DNA of 34,524 bases from Candidatus Thalassarchaeum sp. (GCA_030748335.1 JASMMD010000015.1:1-34524); one strand, 5' to 3'. Counted from the stretch's first letter, positions 1 to 8,241 are shown. Translations and numbers: made by a program. The notes: a model not told the origin generated them from the letters alone.

Positions 1-158
1 TCGGCATATCGAGGACTGCTGATGGAGCCATCGCCGGTGATGTCGACCCCGGAGTGAGCGAGGTTGCGGGCTGGTTGACCCCTGTGCCGGGGGGAGTTGG
101 TCCGATGACCATAGCCATGCTGATGAGGAACACGGTCAGGGCGGCCGAGTCGCCCTAG
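1..158 (+). CDS. folD: FolD, methylenetetrahydrofolate dehydrogenase/cyclohydrolase, 3' end only
   Basis: This is the last ~51 codons of a gene that begins before the window. The frame (codons starting at position 3) ends [20 protein letters not shown], followed by [13 protein letters not shown]. The [11 protein letters not shown] block is the C-terminal signature of bifunctional FolD, which interconverts methylene-, methenyl- and formyl-tetrahydrofolate in the cytoplasm and supplies one-carbon units for purines. The stop TAG (156-158) overlaps the stop of the convergent sufT-like gene. The piece was too short for the ORF track. Identification is firm because the motif is diagnostic; the catalytic lysine region lies outside the window. 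Confidence 0.93.
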   Translation, partial: GISRTADGAIAGDVDPGVSEVAGWLTPVPGGVGPMTIAMLMRNTVRAAESP

Positions 159-469
159 AATACACCCAACTCGAACCTAGCATCCTCGCTGGCGTGGACA
201 CGGGGGTCCCAAGGTGGAGAGAATGTCAGATTCACGTGGGCGCTGCCCACTCCCTCAGTGGCTAGGGCCGAGCGATGCACTGCGGCCATTATCTCAGGAG
301 CGACGGGGCATCCTGGACTGGTCAGGGTCATGTCTATCTCTGCGTGCGCGCCGTCTTCACCGTCCTCGACTCTGATTGCGTAAATCAGGCCGAGTTCGGT
401 GACTGACATCTTCATCTCCGGGTCCTCGACGTCACCGAGTGACTGCATTATCTCCGACTCTTCTACCAT
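155..469 (-). CDS. sufT: MIP18/DUF59 family Fe-S maturation protein (SufT-like)
   Basis: A 104-residue protein that is a single MIP18/DUF59 domain. The [13 protein letters not shown] start of the domain and the MTLTSPGCP segment with its conserved cysteine are both visible. Members of the family (SufT, PaaD, MIP18/Cia2) help load or target iron-sulfur clusters. The gene is third in the minus-strand order sufS-sufE-sufT; its start is 7 bases downstream of the sufE stop, so cotranscription is very likely and fits an Fe-S role. Its stop overlaps the stop of folD on the other strand. The exact client protein cannot be told from sequence. Confidence 0.88.
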   Translation of the reverse strand: MVEESEIMQSLGDVEDPEMKMSVTELGLIYAIRVEDGEDGAHAEIDMTLTSPGCPVAPEIMAAVHRSALATEGVGSAHVNLTFSPPWDPRVHASEDARFELGVF

Positions 470-476
470 ATCTTCC

Positions 477-950
477 TCATAGCAGCAGGGCTGCCTCTTC
501 AGTCACTCGCTTGAACATGTTAAGGAAGCCGTTGGCCCTGCTCGGGGTCAGCGAGGAGCGGATACCCATCTCCTCGGCGTAGTCGGGCTCCATTCCGGCC
601 ACGTCCGCTGGGTCCATTCCATTGACGGCAATCGCCGTCACCGCCATCAGACCTTGTACAATCTGGGCATCGGCGCCTCCGCGCAGCAGGAAGCCTCCGT
701 TCTCGTCGACCGAGCAAATCACATGTGCCCTCGACTGGCAGCCGTGAACTTGGTTGTCATCGTCCCACTCCTCTTGAGGCAGTGGTGACGGATGCCTCTT
801 GGCGTATGAGAACAGGAGCTCGTAGCGCTCCATCGCATCGAAGCAGGCCTGGAACTCCTCGACCACCGCGTCGAGGTGTTCGGGCCATCTCCTGCTTCCA
901 ACCATGGTTCCTCGTCCTAGGGGTCCGCCTTGAATATGACTAGCGGTCAT
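477..950 (-). CDS. sufE: SufE-like sulfur acceptor protein
   Basis: A 157-residue SufE-family protein. In this family a conserved cysteine accepts persulfide sulfur from SufS and passes it to the scaffold; here it sits in VHGCQSRAHV (around residue 70), matching the family V-x-GC-x-S motif. The C-terminal half (GLMAVTAIAVNGMDP, then GIRSSLTPSRANGF) also matches the family. The ATG at 950 overlaps the sufS stop (ATGA), which supports this start and translational coupling, although a second ATG at residue 16 is possible. Length is slightly above the usual ~140 residues because of a short N-terminal extension. It belongs to the operon with sufS and sufT. Confidence 0.93.
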   Translation of the reverse strand: MTASHIQGGPLGRGTMVGSRRWPEHLDAVVEEFQACFDAMERYELLFSYAKRHPSPLPQEEWDDDNQVHGCQSRAHVICSVDENGGFLLRGGADAQIVQGLMAVTAIAVNGMDPADVAGMEPDYAEEMGIRSSLTPSRANGFLNMFKRVTEEAALLL

Positions 951-2173
951 GCGAATCTGTCGATGATCTCTTCGAGATACTGCACAAATGACTCGGCCTC
1001 GCCCATGGTGTTGTATATCCAGAACGAGGCGCGGTTCGTCGAAGGCACTCCCAGCGCGTCCATCAACGGCTGGGCGCAGTGATGGCCGGTCCTGACCGCG
1101 AAGCCGCCCTCGTCAAGCAGCAGAGCCAGATCCTGCGACTGTATGTCTTCGTGCAGGAAAGAGACCGCCCCGCTGCTGTCCTCTCTTTCGGGATCGCCGT
1201 AAATCCTGATCCCGGGGATCTCCCTCATCCGGGACGCGGTCCACGAGGCGATGTCGTTGATGTGCTCGTGCACCTCGCTCATGTCGAACTGGTCAAGCCA
1301 CTCGACAGCGGCACCCCAGCCTATGGCCTCCGCGAGCCGAGGGGTCCCGGTCTCAAACATGGCGTGACCCTCTTGGAACGTCGAGCCTTCAGTAGAAACT
1401 CGCTTGATCATGGACCCGCCGGTCATGAACGGGCCCATCTCGGCCATCGCGTCGACTCTGACCAGCAGGCAGCCGATGCCTGTGGGCCCGGCCATCTTGT
1501 GGGCCGAGATGGCGACGAAGTCGGCCCCCAGTGAGTCGAAGTCAATCCTCTCGTGCGGAGCTCCCTGAGCGCAGTCTATGAGCACCCGTGCGCCGGTGGC
1601 ATGTGACATCTCGATGATTTTCTCTATTGGATTGCGCACACCCAGTACATTGCTGGTGTGGACGACGCAGACCAGCGAGGCGCCTTCGATAGCCACTTCG
1701 AAGGCATTCATGTCGAGAGTAAATGACTCGGTGTCGATGGGCACGTACCTGACTTCGATACCCTTGTCGATAGACATCTGCTGCCAAGGCACGATGTCCG
1801 CGTGGTGCTCCATCTCAGTCAGGACGACGACGTCGCCCTCACTGAGGTTCTCCCTCGCCCAGGCATAGGCTGCCAAGTTGATTGCCTCAGTGGCCCCGCT
1901 GGTGTAGATCATCTGGTCGGGCGAGGTTCCGAAGTACGAGGATATTCGATTCCGTGCGCCCTCCAGCGCCGTGGTCGCCTCGTCGGCGAGGGTGTGGTTG
2001 GCCCTGTGTGCGTTGGAGTTGTAGTGCTCGTAGTACTCGCTCATGGCGTCAATCACGCACTGCGGCTTCTGGGAGGTAGCGGCGTTGTCGAAGTAGACGA
2101 GTCGTTTGCCATTCGGCAGTGTACGAGCGAGGATGGGGAAATCGGCACGTATTGCCTCGATATCCAAAGTCAT
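947..2173 (-). CDS. sufS: SufS cysteine desulfurase
   Basis: A 408-residue, full-length group II cysteine desulfurase. It converts L-cysteine to L-alanine and a protein persulfide for Fe-S cluster assembly and uses PLP. The PLP lysine is in SAHKMAGPTGIG and the catalytic cysteine is in RTGHHCAQPLM near the C-terminus; the TEMEHHADIVPWQ histidine region is also present. The first gene of the minus-strand suf operon, it overlaps sufE by 4 bases. SufB, SufC and SufD are not in the window. A short A/T-rich element about 37 bases upstream (TTGATATC on the minus strand) might be the promoter, but this is weak. Confidence 0.96.
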   Translation of the reverse strand: MTLDIEAIRADFPILARTLPNGKRLVYFDNAATSQKPQCVIDAMSEYYEHYNSNAHRANHTLADEATTALEGARNRISSYFGTSPDQMIYTSGATEAINLAAYAWARENLSEGDVVVLTEMEHHADIVPWQQMSIDKGIEVRYVPIDTESFTLDMNAFEVAIEGASLVCVVHTSNVLGVRNPIEKIIEMSHATGARVLIDCAQGAPHERIDFDSLGADFVAISAHKMAGPTGIGCLLVRVDAMAEMGPFMTGGSMIKRVSTEGSTFQEGHAMFETGTPRLAEAIGWGAAVEWLDQFDMSEVHEHINDIASWTASRMREIPGIRIYGDPEREDSSGAVSFLHEDIQSQDLALLLDEGGFAVRTGHHCAQPLMDALGVPSTNRASFWIYNTMGEAESFVQYLEEIIDRFA

Positions 2174-2309
2174 CGCTGTCCCTCGGTCATTTCGAACTGA
2201 CGGTCCGATATCAAGTAGTACCCGAACGTGGATGCTTCAAACGGGCAAACCCAATAACGGCATGGTCTACCTGACAGCATGAGTCAGATTCGGGCTATTG
2301 ATTGCACTA

Positions 2310-2326
2310 TTCCTCTGGAAGAGGAA
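2310..2326. repeat. Short inverted repeat upstream of the SLOG gene
   Basis: TTCCTC and GAGGAA form a perfect 6-base inverted repeat around a 5-base centre (TGGAA), about 40 bases before the TATA-like element of the SLOG-domain gene. It lies in the ~220-base space between divergent sufS and the SLOG gene. It could be an operator or chance; no function can be assigned. Confidence 0.35.
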
Positions 2327-2364
2327 GAAGGCAAAAACGACTGGATCGGATGATTAGAGCGGAT

Positions 2365-2372
2365 GTTTATTG
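2365..2372 (+). promoter_or_regulatory. Candidate TATA box for the SLOG-domain gene
   Basis: TGTTTATT is the most A/T-rich stretch in this GC-rich spacer. Its centre lies about 28 bases before the ATG at 2397. That is the distance expected for an archaeal TATA box driving a leaderless transcript, and it favours 2397 over the upstream in-frame ATG at 2370. Confidence 0.5.
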
Positions 2373-2396
2373 TTCAGCACCCCCTTCCGGCCAATC

Positions 2397-2846
2397 ATGG
2401 CGGGACCTGCCGGGCAGGATACGGTCGAGCGGCTCGGGAGTCGTGATCTCAATCTGGATGGGGAAATTATCAACCTTGCAATCGTGGGGTCGAGCAGATT
2501 CTACGACTTCATGGCCTTCGAGGAAGCGGTCGAGTCATGGGTGGAGGAGAACGGCTACCCGGACATGATTATCGTCGGTGGAGCGAGTGGTGTCGACTAC
2601 ATGGCCGAGCGCTGGGCTGACAACAACTCGATTCCCATAGCCGTATTCACAGAGGAGTGGAGTGATCCCACTAGGAGTCTGGTCGACAGAGGCAGAGCCG
2701 AGGCTCCAAACACCCTGACCGAGAAGATTCTGAAAGGGGCCTCGCATATCCTAGCTATGCCATCTCCGACCAGCAAGTGGACTAGGGTAGTAATCGACCA
2801 AGCATCATCACGAGGAATTCCAACCATCGTCCACGAAGTCGAGTGA
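2397..2846 (+). CDS. SLOG superfamily protein (DUF2493/YspA-like)
   Basis: A ~149-residue Rossmann-like protein. The core AIVGSSRFYDF, followed by MIIVGGASGVDYMAERWA, matches the DUF2493/SLOG family, whose members are thought to bind nucleotides or nucleotide-derived ligands and which often occur with phages, mobile elements or stress systems. The usual S-G-T near the end reads SKWT here, so the ligand loop may differ. The ORF track starts at 2370, but 2397 is chosen because of a TATA-like element 28 bases upstream. The gene stands alone between sufS (divergent) and tRNA-Glu (convergent), which gives no functional hint. The family call is good; the specific role is unknown. Confidence 0.75.
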   Translation: MAGPAGQDTVERLGSRDLNLDGEIINLAIVGSSRFYDFMAFEEAVESWVEENGYPDMIIVGGASGVDYMAERWADNNSIPIAVFTEEWSDPTRSLVDRGRAEAPNTLTEKILKGASHILAMPSPTSKWTRVVIDQASSRGIPTIVHEVE

Positions 2847-2850
2847 TTGG

Positions 2851-2925
2851 TGCTCCTGTCGGGATTCGAACCCGAGTCGCCGGGATGAAAACCCGGAATG
2901 ATGGACCGAGCTACACTACAGGAGC
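2851..2925 (-). tRNA. tRNA-Glu (anticodon TTC)
   Basis: The minus strand folds as a tRNA: acceptor GCTCCTG pairs with CAGGAGC, the anticodon stem CCGGG/CCCGG encloses TTTTCAT (anticodon TTC), and the T arm is TCGGG-TTCGAAT-CCCGA. The discriminator is A, and the next three bases on the minus strand (2850-2848) read CCA, so the 3' CCA appears to be encoded. No intron is visible. The SLOG gene on the opposite strand ends 4 bases away. Confidence 0.95.
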
Positions 2926-2950
2926 GACGAGGTGACGAGAGACATCTCCC

Positions 2951-2958
2951 CCATAACG
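2951..2958 (-). promoter_or_regulatory. Candidate TATA box for tRNA-Glu
   Basis: The minus strand reads CGTTATGG, centred about 29 bases upstream of the tRNA 5' end. This is the expected archaeal position for a TATA element. Confidence 0.4.
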
Positions 2959-2963
2959 ATTCG

Positions 2964-5942
2964 TCACGGAGGGTTGCCGGTCCCTGCAGTGGTGATGGTC
3001 TGTGACTCGGGCGTGCCGTCCTGATCGGAATCTATGGTGATGACTGTGACGGTGATGCCTTGGGATGTTCCGGCGACATAGTCGATCTGGAATCCGATCC
3101 AAGTGTTGTTGGTGTGGTAAGCATGTCCCTGTGAGTTGATGTTCCACTGAAACACGTTGTGCGATAGGTACCCCTCCTGCAGTACCTCGATGCTGCCGCT
3201 GGACGAAAGGGAGAGGTTTCTCGCGTGCCAGATGTTGGAATTGACCGCGGAAGTCACGTTGCCGTCAGCGTTGTCGTCCCTCTGCCCCATATAGTGACGG
3301 TGGAACACCCTACGGTTGAGGAAGCTATCATTGTCGGTGTCAGTTGCCTGCCAAGTCCGGCTCAGGTAGTGGTAGGTGTCAGGACTACCGTCTGAGTTGT
3401 TATCCCACGAAGTCAGCTCATTGACCACGATGCGAATTCTATGGGGCTGGTGCAACGAGTTGCGCCACACCTCCATCGAGCGCGTCTCCTCGGTCTGGAA
3501 GGTCCAGCCATGGGCGTGCTGATCCAGATAGGAGGTCTCTCGGACCCTCCTGAAGATGTGCTCCTCGAAACCGTCCTCGTTGGAGTCCCACCACGTCAGG
3601 GTAGCGGTGTATGACTCGCGCTGCTCGAGATGGTGGTCGAAGTCCCAGTCAGTAGCATTGGACATGTGTATGGTCCTCTGCTTCCACTCAAGTGTCCCAT
3701 CCGCATCGTCGTCGACCATGCGAGTCAGTGCGAATCGGTGGATGTGGTGCTCCACCATCCCCCAGTCCCAGTGCTGGTGCCAGCCTCGCATGCGAGCAGT
3801 GTAATCGAGGTCGCCGTCGTGGTCGGTGTCTACCTTGAGGACCCCTGCTCTCCAAGTCCACTGTAGTTCAATGACGCCGTTGGAGTCGTTGTCGAACTGA
3901 ACGGTGTTCTGCTGAAGTGCGCGAATCACATCGACATTGCCGTCGGAGTTGGTGTCCCTGACTACGACTGCTCGCAGGTTGTCGCGATGGCGGTCGGCGT
4001 TGCCGTCCTCGGTGGGGTCCCAGACCCATGAGGTATGGTCGATTGCCATCCAGCGCTCGGGCGTGCCGTCATCGTTGCCATCGATGCGATGGATGAGTCG
4101 AGAGTGAGAGAAGTAGGCGGTCAGGACCGAGCCGATACCCTGATCGACCATCCTCCGGTTCTGGTTTAGGATGACTCTACGCTCCAGATTGCCGTCTTGA
4201 TCGGCATCGGTCCGGGCATGCACGAAGAGGTGTATGTTTACGTCCTCGTAGGTACCGTTGTCCCAAGTCCACACGGTTCTGGTCAATACATCGTGCCGCT
4301 CGGGGATGCCGTCCGAGTTCTGATCGACCAAGTCGAGCCCCCTGAAGCGCGTGAGGAAGAGGTCGTCCTGGCCGTCACCGTCGCGGTCGTGTGAGCACTG
4401 GGTGTTGCGAACCAGAATGATTCGCTCAGGCCCCGGGATGCCGTCCGAGTCGAACCAGAACACTCCTACAGTCCTGTGGCATAGGGTCTCGGCGACCCCG
4501 TCGTTGTCCCAGTCCTCCCAGAAGCTGTCATTCCACCAAGTGGCCGTCACCTGCGAGATGGAACGCGAGTAGGTCTGCTCTTGCATCGAGGAGTCGTCGA
4601 TGTCCCCCCATGCCTCGTCGAACACTGGGTCGACTATCTCAGTCCTAGCTGCGTTTTCGATTGGAATCGGGGCGAGTTCGTCCTCCGAGGGGGCCTCGTC
4701 CGCGTTGACGACGCTACTCTGAATCATCAGGGGGTCGCTCGGGATGGTGTCGGCCTCCTCTTCGTCGCCGGCCTCGTCGCGTACCGAATCCTCGTCAGTG
4801 GTAACCCAGTCGTCTACCTCCTGATCATCGTCGTAGTAGCCATCCCCATCAGGGTCGAAGTCGGATTGCCAATCGTACTCATCGTCCTCCTGCGCATCGG
4901 TGACCTCGTCTACGGTGCCATCGCCGTCGGAGTCGAGCTCCTGCTCGACCTCGTCATCCAGCTGCTCCTCGGCCTCACCTTCCAGTTCTTCCTGGAGCTG
5001 TGCGGCTTCGAGGTCGTCGACGACCGATACTACCTCGACGTGAAACACACGCTCGGTGGATATCCCGGTCGGCCCGGTGGCAGTTACTCGGACGACATAC
5101 ACGCCCTCCTCCGAGTACTGATGGGACTCCTCGGCGAGCGCGGGTTCGGACGTCGAGCCGTCACCCCACTCGATGGAGACGGAGGCGGGGCCCAGAGGGT
5201 CCTCGGTTTCGGTTTCGATGCTCAAATCACCGGCTAGGTTGAGGTGTATCCTGCCTTGAGGAGAAGGATTGGTCGAGACAGTGAGCGAAGGCGCCTGAGC
5301 GTCATCGATCCTGATTGAGCCCTGCGCGGTGGCGAGGAAGCCAGAGGGGTCGGTGGCCGAGACGTGTACCGAATAAGTCCCCGGTTCGCCCCAAATGTGC
5401 TGGCCCGACAGGTCTCGGAGAGTAGTCCCCTCCGAGAAATCGACCTCAACGACCAGCTCGTCACCATCTGGGTCCGATGCCTCGACGGACCAAGCAACCG
5501 GGGCGCCCGCTATACCCTCAGGTGGGAGATCGAGGGAAACAACTGGGGCCCTGTTTGGTTCTAGCAGAGTGAATATCACAGCCGCTACCGCTGTGGCGCC
5601 CATGGAGTCGGTGAGTTCGACCTCGATGGTGTGAGTGTCCACAGATAGGAAACCCGCGTCGTAGGTCAGACTGTTTGAGGTCTGAACCAGAGCCCCATCG
5701 AGACGCCAATTGGCGATGAAGGGGGCTGTGCCCTCCTCGATGACGACGTTGGCGACAATCAGGTCGTTGGCTGTGGTCGGGGAGCCCTCAAGGACCACGC
5801 TGGCGGAAACCACGGTGGGTTCGGGTTGCTCGATGACCTCGTCAGTGGCACCCAAGCACCCAGAGCCCAACATCAGAGCCACTAGGAACAGTCCGGTCTG
5901 GATTCTTCGGCGGGAGTTGTTGTCTCGGACAGTGCTGTACAT
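2964..5942 (-). CDS. Large PKD-domain surface lipoprotein with calcium-loop-like repeats
   Basis: A ~992-residue exported protein. The N-terminus has a basic stretch, a hydrophobic run (GLFLVALMLGSG) and a lipobox-like LGSGCLG, so it is probably lipid-anchored to the outside of the membrane. Three PKD-like Ig-fold domains follow (roughly residues 40-310), then a strongly acidic linker with coiled-coil character. The rest carries about 17 D-x-[DN]-x-D-G loops such as DRDGDGQDDL and DTDHDGDLDY, typically 25-45 residues apart and alternating with Trp-rich strands. Such loops bind calcium in thrombospondin type 3, dockerin and EF-hand proteins. The ORF track starts at a GTG at 5966; ATG 5942 is chosen because it directly precedes the signal peptide and has a TATA-like element 28 bases upstream. 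Function is unknown; a calcium-stabilised adhesin or particle-binding stalk is an inference. Confidence 0.8.
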   Translation of the reverse strand: MYSTVRDNNSRRRIQTGLFLVALMLGSGCLGATDEVIEQPEPTVVSASVVLEGSPTTANDLIVANVVIEEGTAPFIANWRLDGALVQTSNSLTYDAGFLSVDTHTIEVELTDSMGATAVAAVIFTLLEPNRAPVVSLDLPPEGIAGAPVAWSVEASDPDGDELVVEVDFSEGTTLRDLSGQHIWGEPGTYSVHVSATDPSGFLATAQGSIRIDDAQAPSLTVSTNPSPQGRIHLNLAGDLSIETETEDPLGPASVSIEWGDGSTSEPALAEESHQYSEEGVYVVRVTATGPTGISTERVFHVEVVSVVDDLEAAQLQEELEGEAEEQLDDEVEQELDSDGDGTVDEVTDAQEDDEYDWQSDFDPDGDGYYDDDQEVDDWVTTDEDSVRDEAGDEEEADTIPSDPLMIQSSVVNADEAPSEDELAPIPIENAARTEIVDPVFDEAWGDIDDSSMQEQTYSRSISQVTATWWNDSFWEDWDNDGVAETLCHRTVGVFWFDSDGIPGPERIILVRNTQCSHDRDGDGQDDLFLTRFRGLDLVDQNSDGIPERHDVLTRTVWTWDNGTYEDVNIHLFVHARTDADQDGNLERRVILNQNRRMVDQGIGSVLTAYFSHSRLIHRIDGNDDGTPERWMAIDHTSWVWDPTEDGNADRHRDNLRAVVVRDTNSDGNVDVIRALQQNTVQFDNDSNGVIELQWTWRAGVLKVDTDHDGDLDYTARMRGWHQHWDWGMVEHHIHRFALTRMVDDDADGTLEWKQRTIHMSNATDWDFDHHLEQRESYTATLTWWDSNEDGFEEHIFRRVRETSYLDQHAHGWTFQTEETRSMEVWRNSLHQPHRIRIVVNELTSWDNNSDGSPDTYHYLSRTWQATDTDNDSFLNRRVFHRHYMGQRDDNADGNVTSAVNSNIWHARNLSLSSSGSIEVLQEGYLSHNVFQWNINSQGHAYHTNNTWIGFQIDYVAGTSQGITVTVITIDSDQDGTPESQTITTAGTGNPP

Positions 5943-5965
5943 CGGACACAGGGCGTCCATTCCCA

Positions 5966-5974
5966 CCTTAAAGG
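5966..5974 (-). promoter_or_regulatory. Candidate TATA box for the PKD lipoprotein
   Basis: The minus strand reads CCTTTAAGG, centred 28 bases before ATG 5942. This fits a leaderless transcript and argues against the upstream GTG start. Confidence 0.5.
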
Positions 5975-5994
5975 AAAGTGGGTCATCGGATTTG

Positions 5995-6987
5995 TCAAGG
6001 TCTCAATGAGAGAGGCTCGACGAGCGTCGCCCACAGCCTCATGCCTTCATCGGTCAACTCTCGATTGGTCCTCAGTCCCCTCCTTCTGCGAGTGATTAAC
6101 CCCTGAGACTCAAGTCTCTTGAGATGATGCCCTACCAACTGCTGGCTGGTACCGATTGTGGATGCTAGTTCCCTCTGTGTCGGAGGAGTCTCGCCATCCT
6201 CCTGCTCCGCGATTGAACGTAGCACCATCAGAGCCACGTCACTCAGCTGGCTGGCATCGACCGGGCGAGGTAGGTTGGACGTCTCCGCGGCACGATCGAC
6301 AGCAGATGTGTAGTAGCGCAGCAGGCGGCCATCGCGCCTGCACCACACATTCCCCTCGTTCTCTAGAATCCTAAGGTGGTGCACTGCCTGGTGGTTGCCC
6401 ATCTCGAGCGCGCGTATGATACCAGATAGGTGGCATCCGGGATGCGCCGTCAGGAACCCCTCAAGTCGCCCCCTCTGGTAAGTCCCGGCTAAGGTTCCCG
6501 TACCCTCGGTTACTCTGAGTTGCGAGAAGCGCCCCATCGACCTGACCATCTTCGCTCTGGTCGGCTCGTCGCCAGCCGAGACGAGTGCGAGAGACAGCAG
6601 TATCATCGCCATGAAAGCAGGGGCCCACGGCAGCGCAGGGATTGAGATGGGAGTGATTCCTTGTTCCATCTCCTGCCCTGACTCCTCGTTGTTCTGGCTG
6701 CCTAATCCGGTTGACCAGATGTCTTCTATGAGCCAAGTCCCTTCCAAGGCACCTGCAAGCGCGACACCAATCGTGCGCCCCTCGACGGGACTGAGGAACA
6801 GTCCCGCCTGCGGCTGCGGCTCGTGTAACAGACCATCGGAGTCCTCCAGCATCCAGACCCCGGGCGTCGTGCGCACCCAAGTGGCCTCCTGATCGGCCGC
6901 TGCAGCAGGTGCAGAAACGACCAGAACTGCGAACATCAAGAATGCCATGGGAAACACGCGACTGGTCCGCGCTGACGCCCTTGACAT
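5995..6987 (-). CDS. Membrane-anchored regulator with two winged-helix DNA-binding domains
   Basis: About 330 residues. A hydrophobic signal or anchor (VFPMAFLMFAVLVVSAPAAAA) is followed by a ~90-residue outside domain, then a transmembrane segment (WAPAFMAMILLSLALV, near residue 130), then a cytoplasmic part with two ArsR/MarR-like winged helices. The first is around LEGFLTAHPGCHLSGIIRAL; the second around TQRELASTIGTSQQLVGHHL and ends in a basic wing (TRRRRGLRTN). This is a one-component architecture: an outside sensor joined directly to DNA-binding domains. The ORF track start is a GTG at 7005; ATG 6987 is preferred because a TTAA element lies 27-28 bases upstream. The neighbouring surface lipoprotein (downstream, same strand, 52 bases away) is a plausible but untested target. 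The sensed signal is unknown. Confidence 0.8.
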   Translation of the reverse strand: MSRASARTSRVFPMAFLMFAVLVVSAPAAAADQEATWVRTTPGVWMLEDSDGLLHEPQPQAGLFLSPVEGRTIGVALAGALEGTWLIEDIWSTGLGSQNNEESGQEMEQGITPISIPALPWAPAFMAMILLSLALVSAGDEPTRAKMVRSMGRFSQLRVTEGTGTLAGTYQRGRLEGFLTAHPGCHLSGIIRALEMGNHQAVHHLRILENEGNVWCRRDGRLLRYYTSAVDRAAETSNLPRPVDASQLSDVALMVLRSIAEQEDGETPPTQRELASTIGTSQQLVGHHLKRLESQGLITRRRRGLRTNRELTDEGMRLWATLVEPLSLRP

Positions 6988-7010
6988 GGTGATTCGGAGA
7001 TTCACGCATG

Positions 7011-7018
7011 AGTTAAGC
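7011..7018 (-). promoter_or_regulatory. Candidate TATA box for the membrane winged-helix regulator
   Basis: The minus strand reads GCTTAACT about 27 bases upstream of ATG 6987, the usual spacing for a leaderless archaeal gene. Confidence 0.4.
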
Positions 7019-7038
7019 GTCTTGGGTCGTCGTGTTTG

Positions 7039-7644
7039 TCATGATTGGTTCTCGCTGTGCCCATCAGCAGCTAGGTCCGACCACCAACTCATCATCGGCA
7101 CGAACAGCGCCATACCCACAATCCCACCGACGAGCCAAACCAGAGGGTTCTCCAGTAGACCTAGGAAGTCCTCACCCCATAGCCCAAGGAGAAGCCCTTC
7201 CATCCCGAACCTGATCCCACGGCCAAACAGACCTGCTGCTACGAACAGCCTGAGGTCCATCCTGCCGGCTCCCGCAGCCCAAGCGAAGGCCTTGTAGGGT
7301 ATCGGAGAGACCGCGGCTAGGAATATGCCGGCAGACCCATACCTGCCTATCAGGACGTCTAGCCTGGCTTTGGTGGCATCGCTGGCGAAGCGCTCCAGTA
7401 TCGGCCTACCGGCATAGGCACCGATTCCATATCCGACTACTGCGCCCATTACACTCGTTACAGTAGCAACAAAAACGATGGTCAGGATATCTAGAGAACT
7501 ATCGGCACCGAGTACCATCGGGATAACCAACAGGTCGGGAGGTGCGGGCTGAAGGGCCGCTTCTGAGGCCGACACGATGGCGAGCCCCAACAGACCGAAG
7601 CCCTCTGCCCATTCGATTATCGAGTCGGTGACTCCATTGAACAC
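7039..7644 (-). CDS. YqaA/DedA-like membrane protein (SNARE-associated/VTT family)
   Basis: About 201 residues with four to five membrane segments. The region SEAALQPAPPDLLVIPMVLG and the later VSPIPYKAFAWAAGAGRMDL with LFGRGIRFGMEGLLL match YqaA-like members of the VTT/SNARE-associated family. Family members are integral membrane proteins, some shown to act as lipid scramblases or in membrane homeostasis; the archaeal role is not established. The ORF track begins at ATG 7692; GTG 7644 is chosen because the extra residues are hydrophilic and would overlap the divergent gene region, and AAGGTG precedes it. The C-terminal tail is short and polar. It is divergent from nob1. Confidence 0.75.
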   Translation of the reverse strand: MFNGVTDSIIEWAEGFGLLGLAIVSASEAALQPAPPDLLVIPMVLGADSSLDILTIVFVATVTSVMGAVVGYGIGAYAGRPILERFASDATKARLDVLIGRYGSAGIFLAAVSPIPYKAFAWAAGAGRMDLRLFVAAGLFGRGIRFGMEGLLLGLWGEDFLGLLENPLVWLVGGIVGMALFVPMMSWWSDLAADGHSENQS

Positions 7645-7743
7645 GCACCTTCGTCCGTCCTTTTCGGGATGAACGTTGCTTCCCGCGGACACCGGCTAGG
7701 CACGGAGGCGACCCCTGAAAGCGGGGCCGGCCTACGCCTAGGC

Positions 7744-8241
7744 ATGGCGGCAGGCGAGGTGCTGGACACCGCTGCTCTAATCGCTTGGCCCCTCGAGAGG
7801 ATGCGTGGCAGTCTAGTAGTCCCTGACCAGAGGGCCGAATTGACCCGGATATCACCCGATAGGGAGATCCTCCTCGATGCAGCGGACCTGGAATGGGCCA
7901 CACCGGGGCCTGATGCGCTCGCTCGGGCCAGCGACCTCGCAGTCAGCACGGGTGACATGGCTGGACTCTCTCCCGTTGACCTTGAGCTGTTGGCCTTAGC
8001 AGTAGAGAGGGTTGCGACTCTGGTAACCGATGACTATCGCCTTCAGAACCTCTGCGAAAGGGGCAGCGTGCCTTGGCTGTCGGTAACGATGGAAGGAGTC
8101 AGGGCGCTGTGGACGTGGGAGTTGCGCTGCACCGGATGCGGGGTGGTGCTACCTCCTCCCGAATCGCCCAACCCGAGTCGTGATTTGGGCAATTGCGTCG
8201 ATTGTGGCTCCAAATTAGGACTCAGGCGAAAGATGGGCTAG
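7744..8241 (+). CDS. nob1: Nob1-like rRNA endonuclease (PIN domain plus zinc ribbon)
   Basis: About 165 residues. The N-terminal PIN domain opens with EVLDTAALIAWP, containing the first catalytic aspartate; further acidic positions are in SPVDLELLALA and VTDDYRLQN. The C-terminus is a zinc ribbon with CTGC and CVDC pairs. PIN plus zinc ribbon is the architecture of Nob1, which cleaves the 3' end of pre-16S rRNA during small-subunit maturation. ATG 7744 is chosen over the ORF-track ATG 7669 because it places the PIN strand at the N-terminus as in the family. Its stop abuts the stop of tatA on the other strand. Archaeal PIN-ribbon proteins vary, but the assignment is good. Confidence 0.82.
   Translation: MAAGEVLDTAALIAWPLERMRGSLVVPDQRAELTRISPDREILLDAADLEWATPGPDALARASDLAVSTGDMAGLSPVDLELLALAVERVATLVTDDYRLQNLCERGSVPWLSVTMEGVRALWTWELRCTGCGVVLPPPESPNPSRDLGNCVDCGSKLGLRRKMG

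Noticed and set aside
4581-5237. 218-residue plus-strand ORF inside the PKD lipoprotein
   Set aside because: It is a shadow of the acidic and PKD regions in another frame and has no domain of its own.
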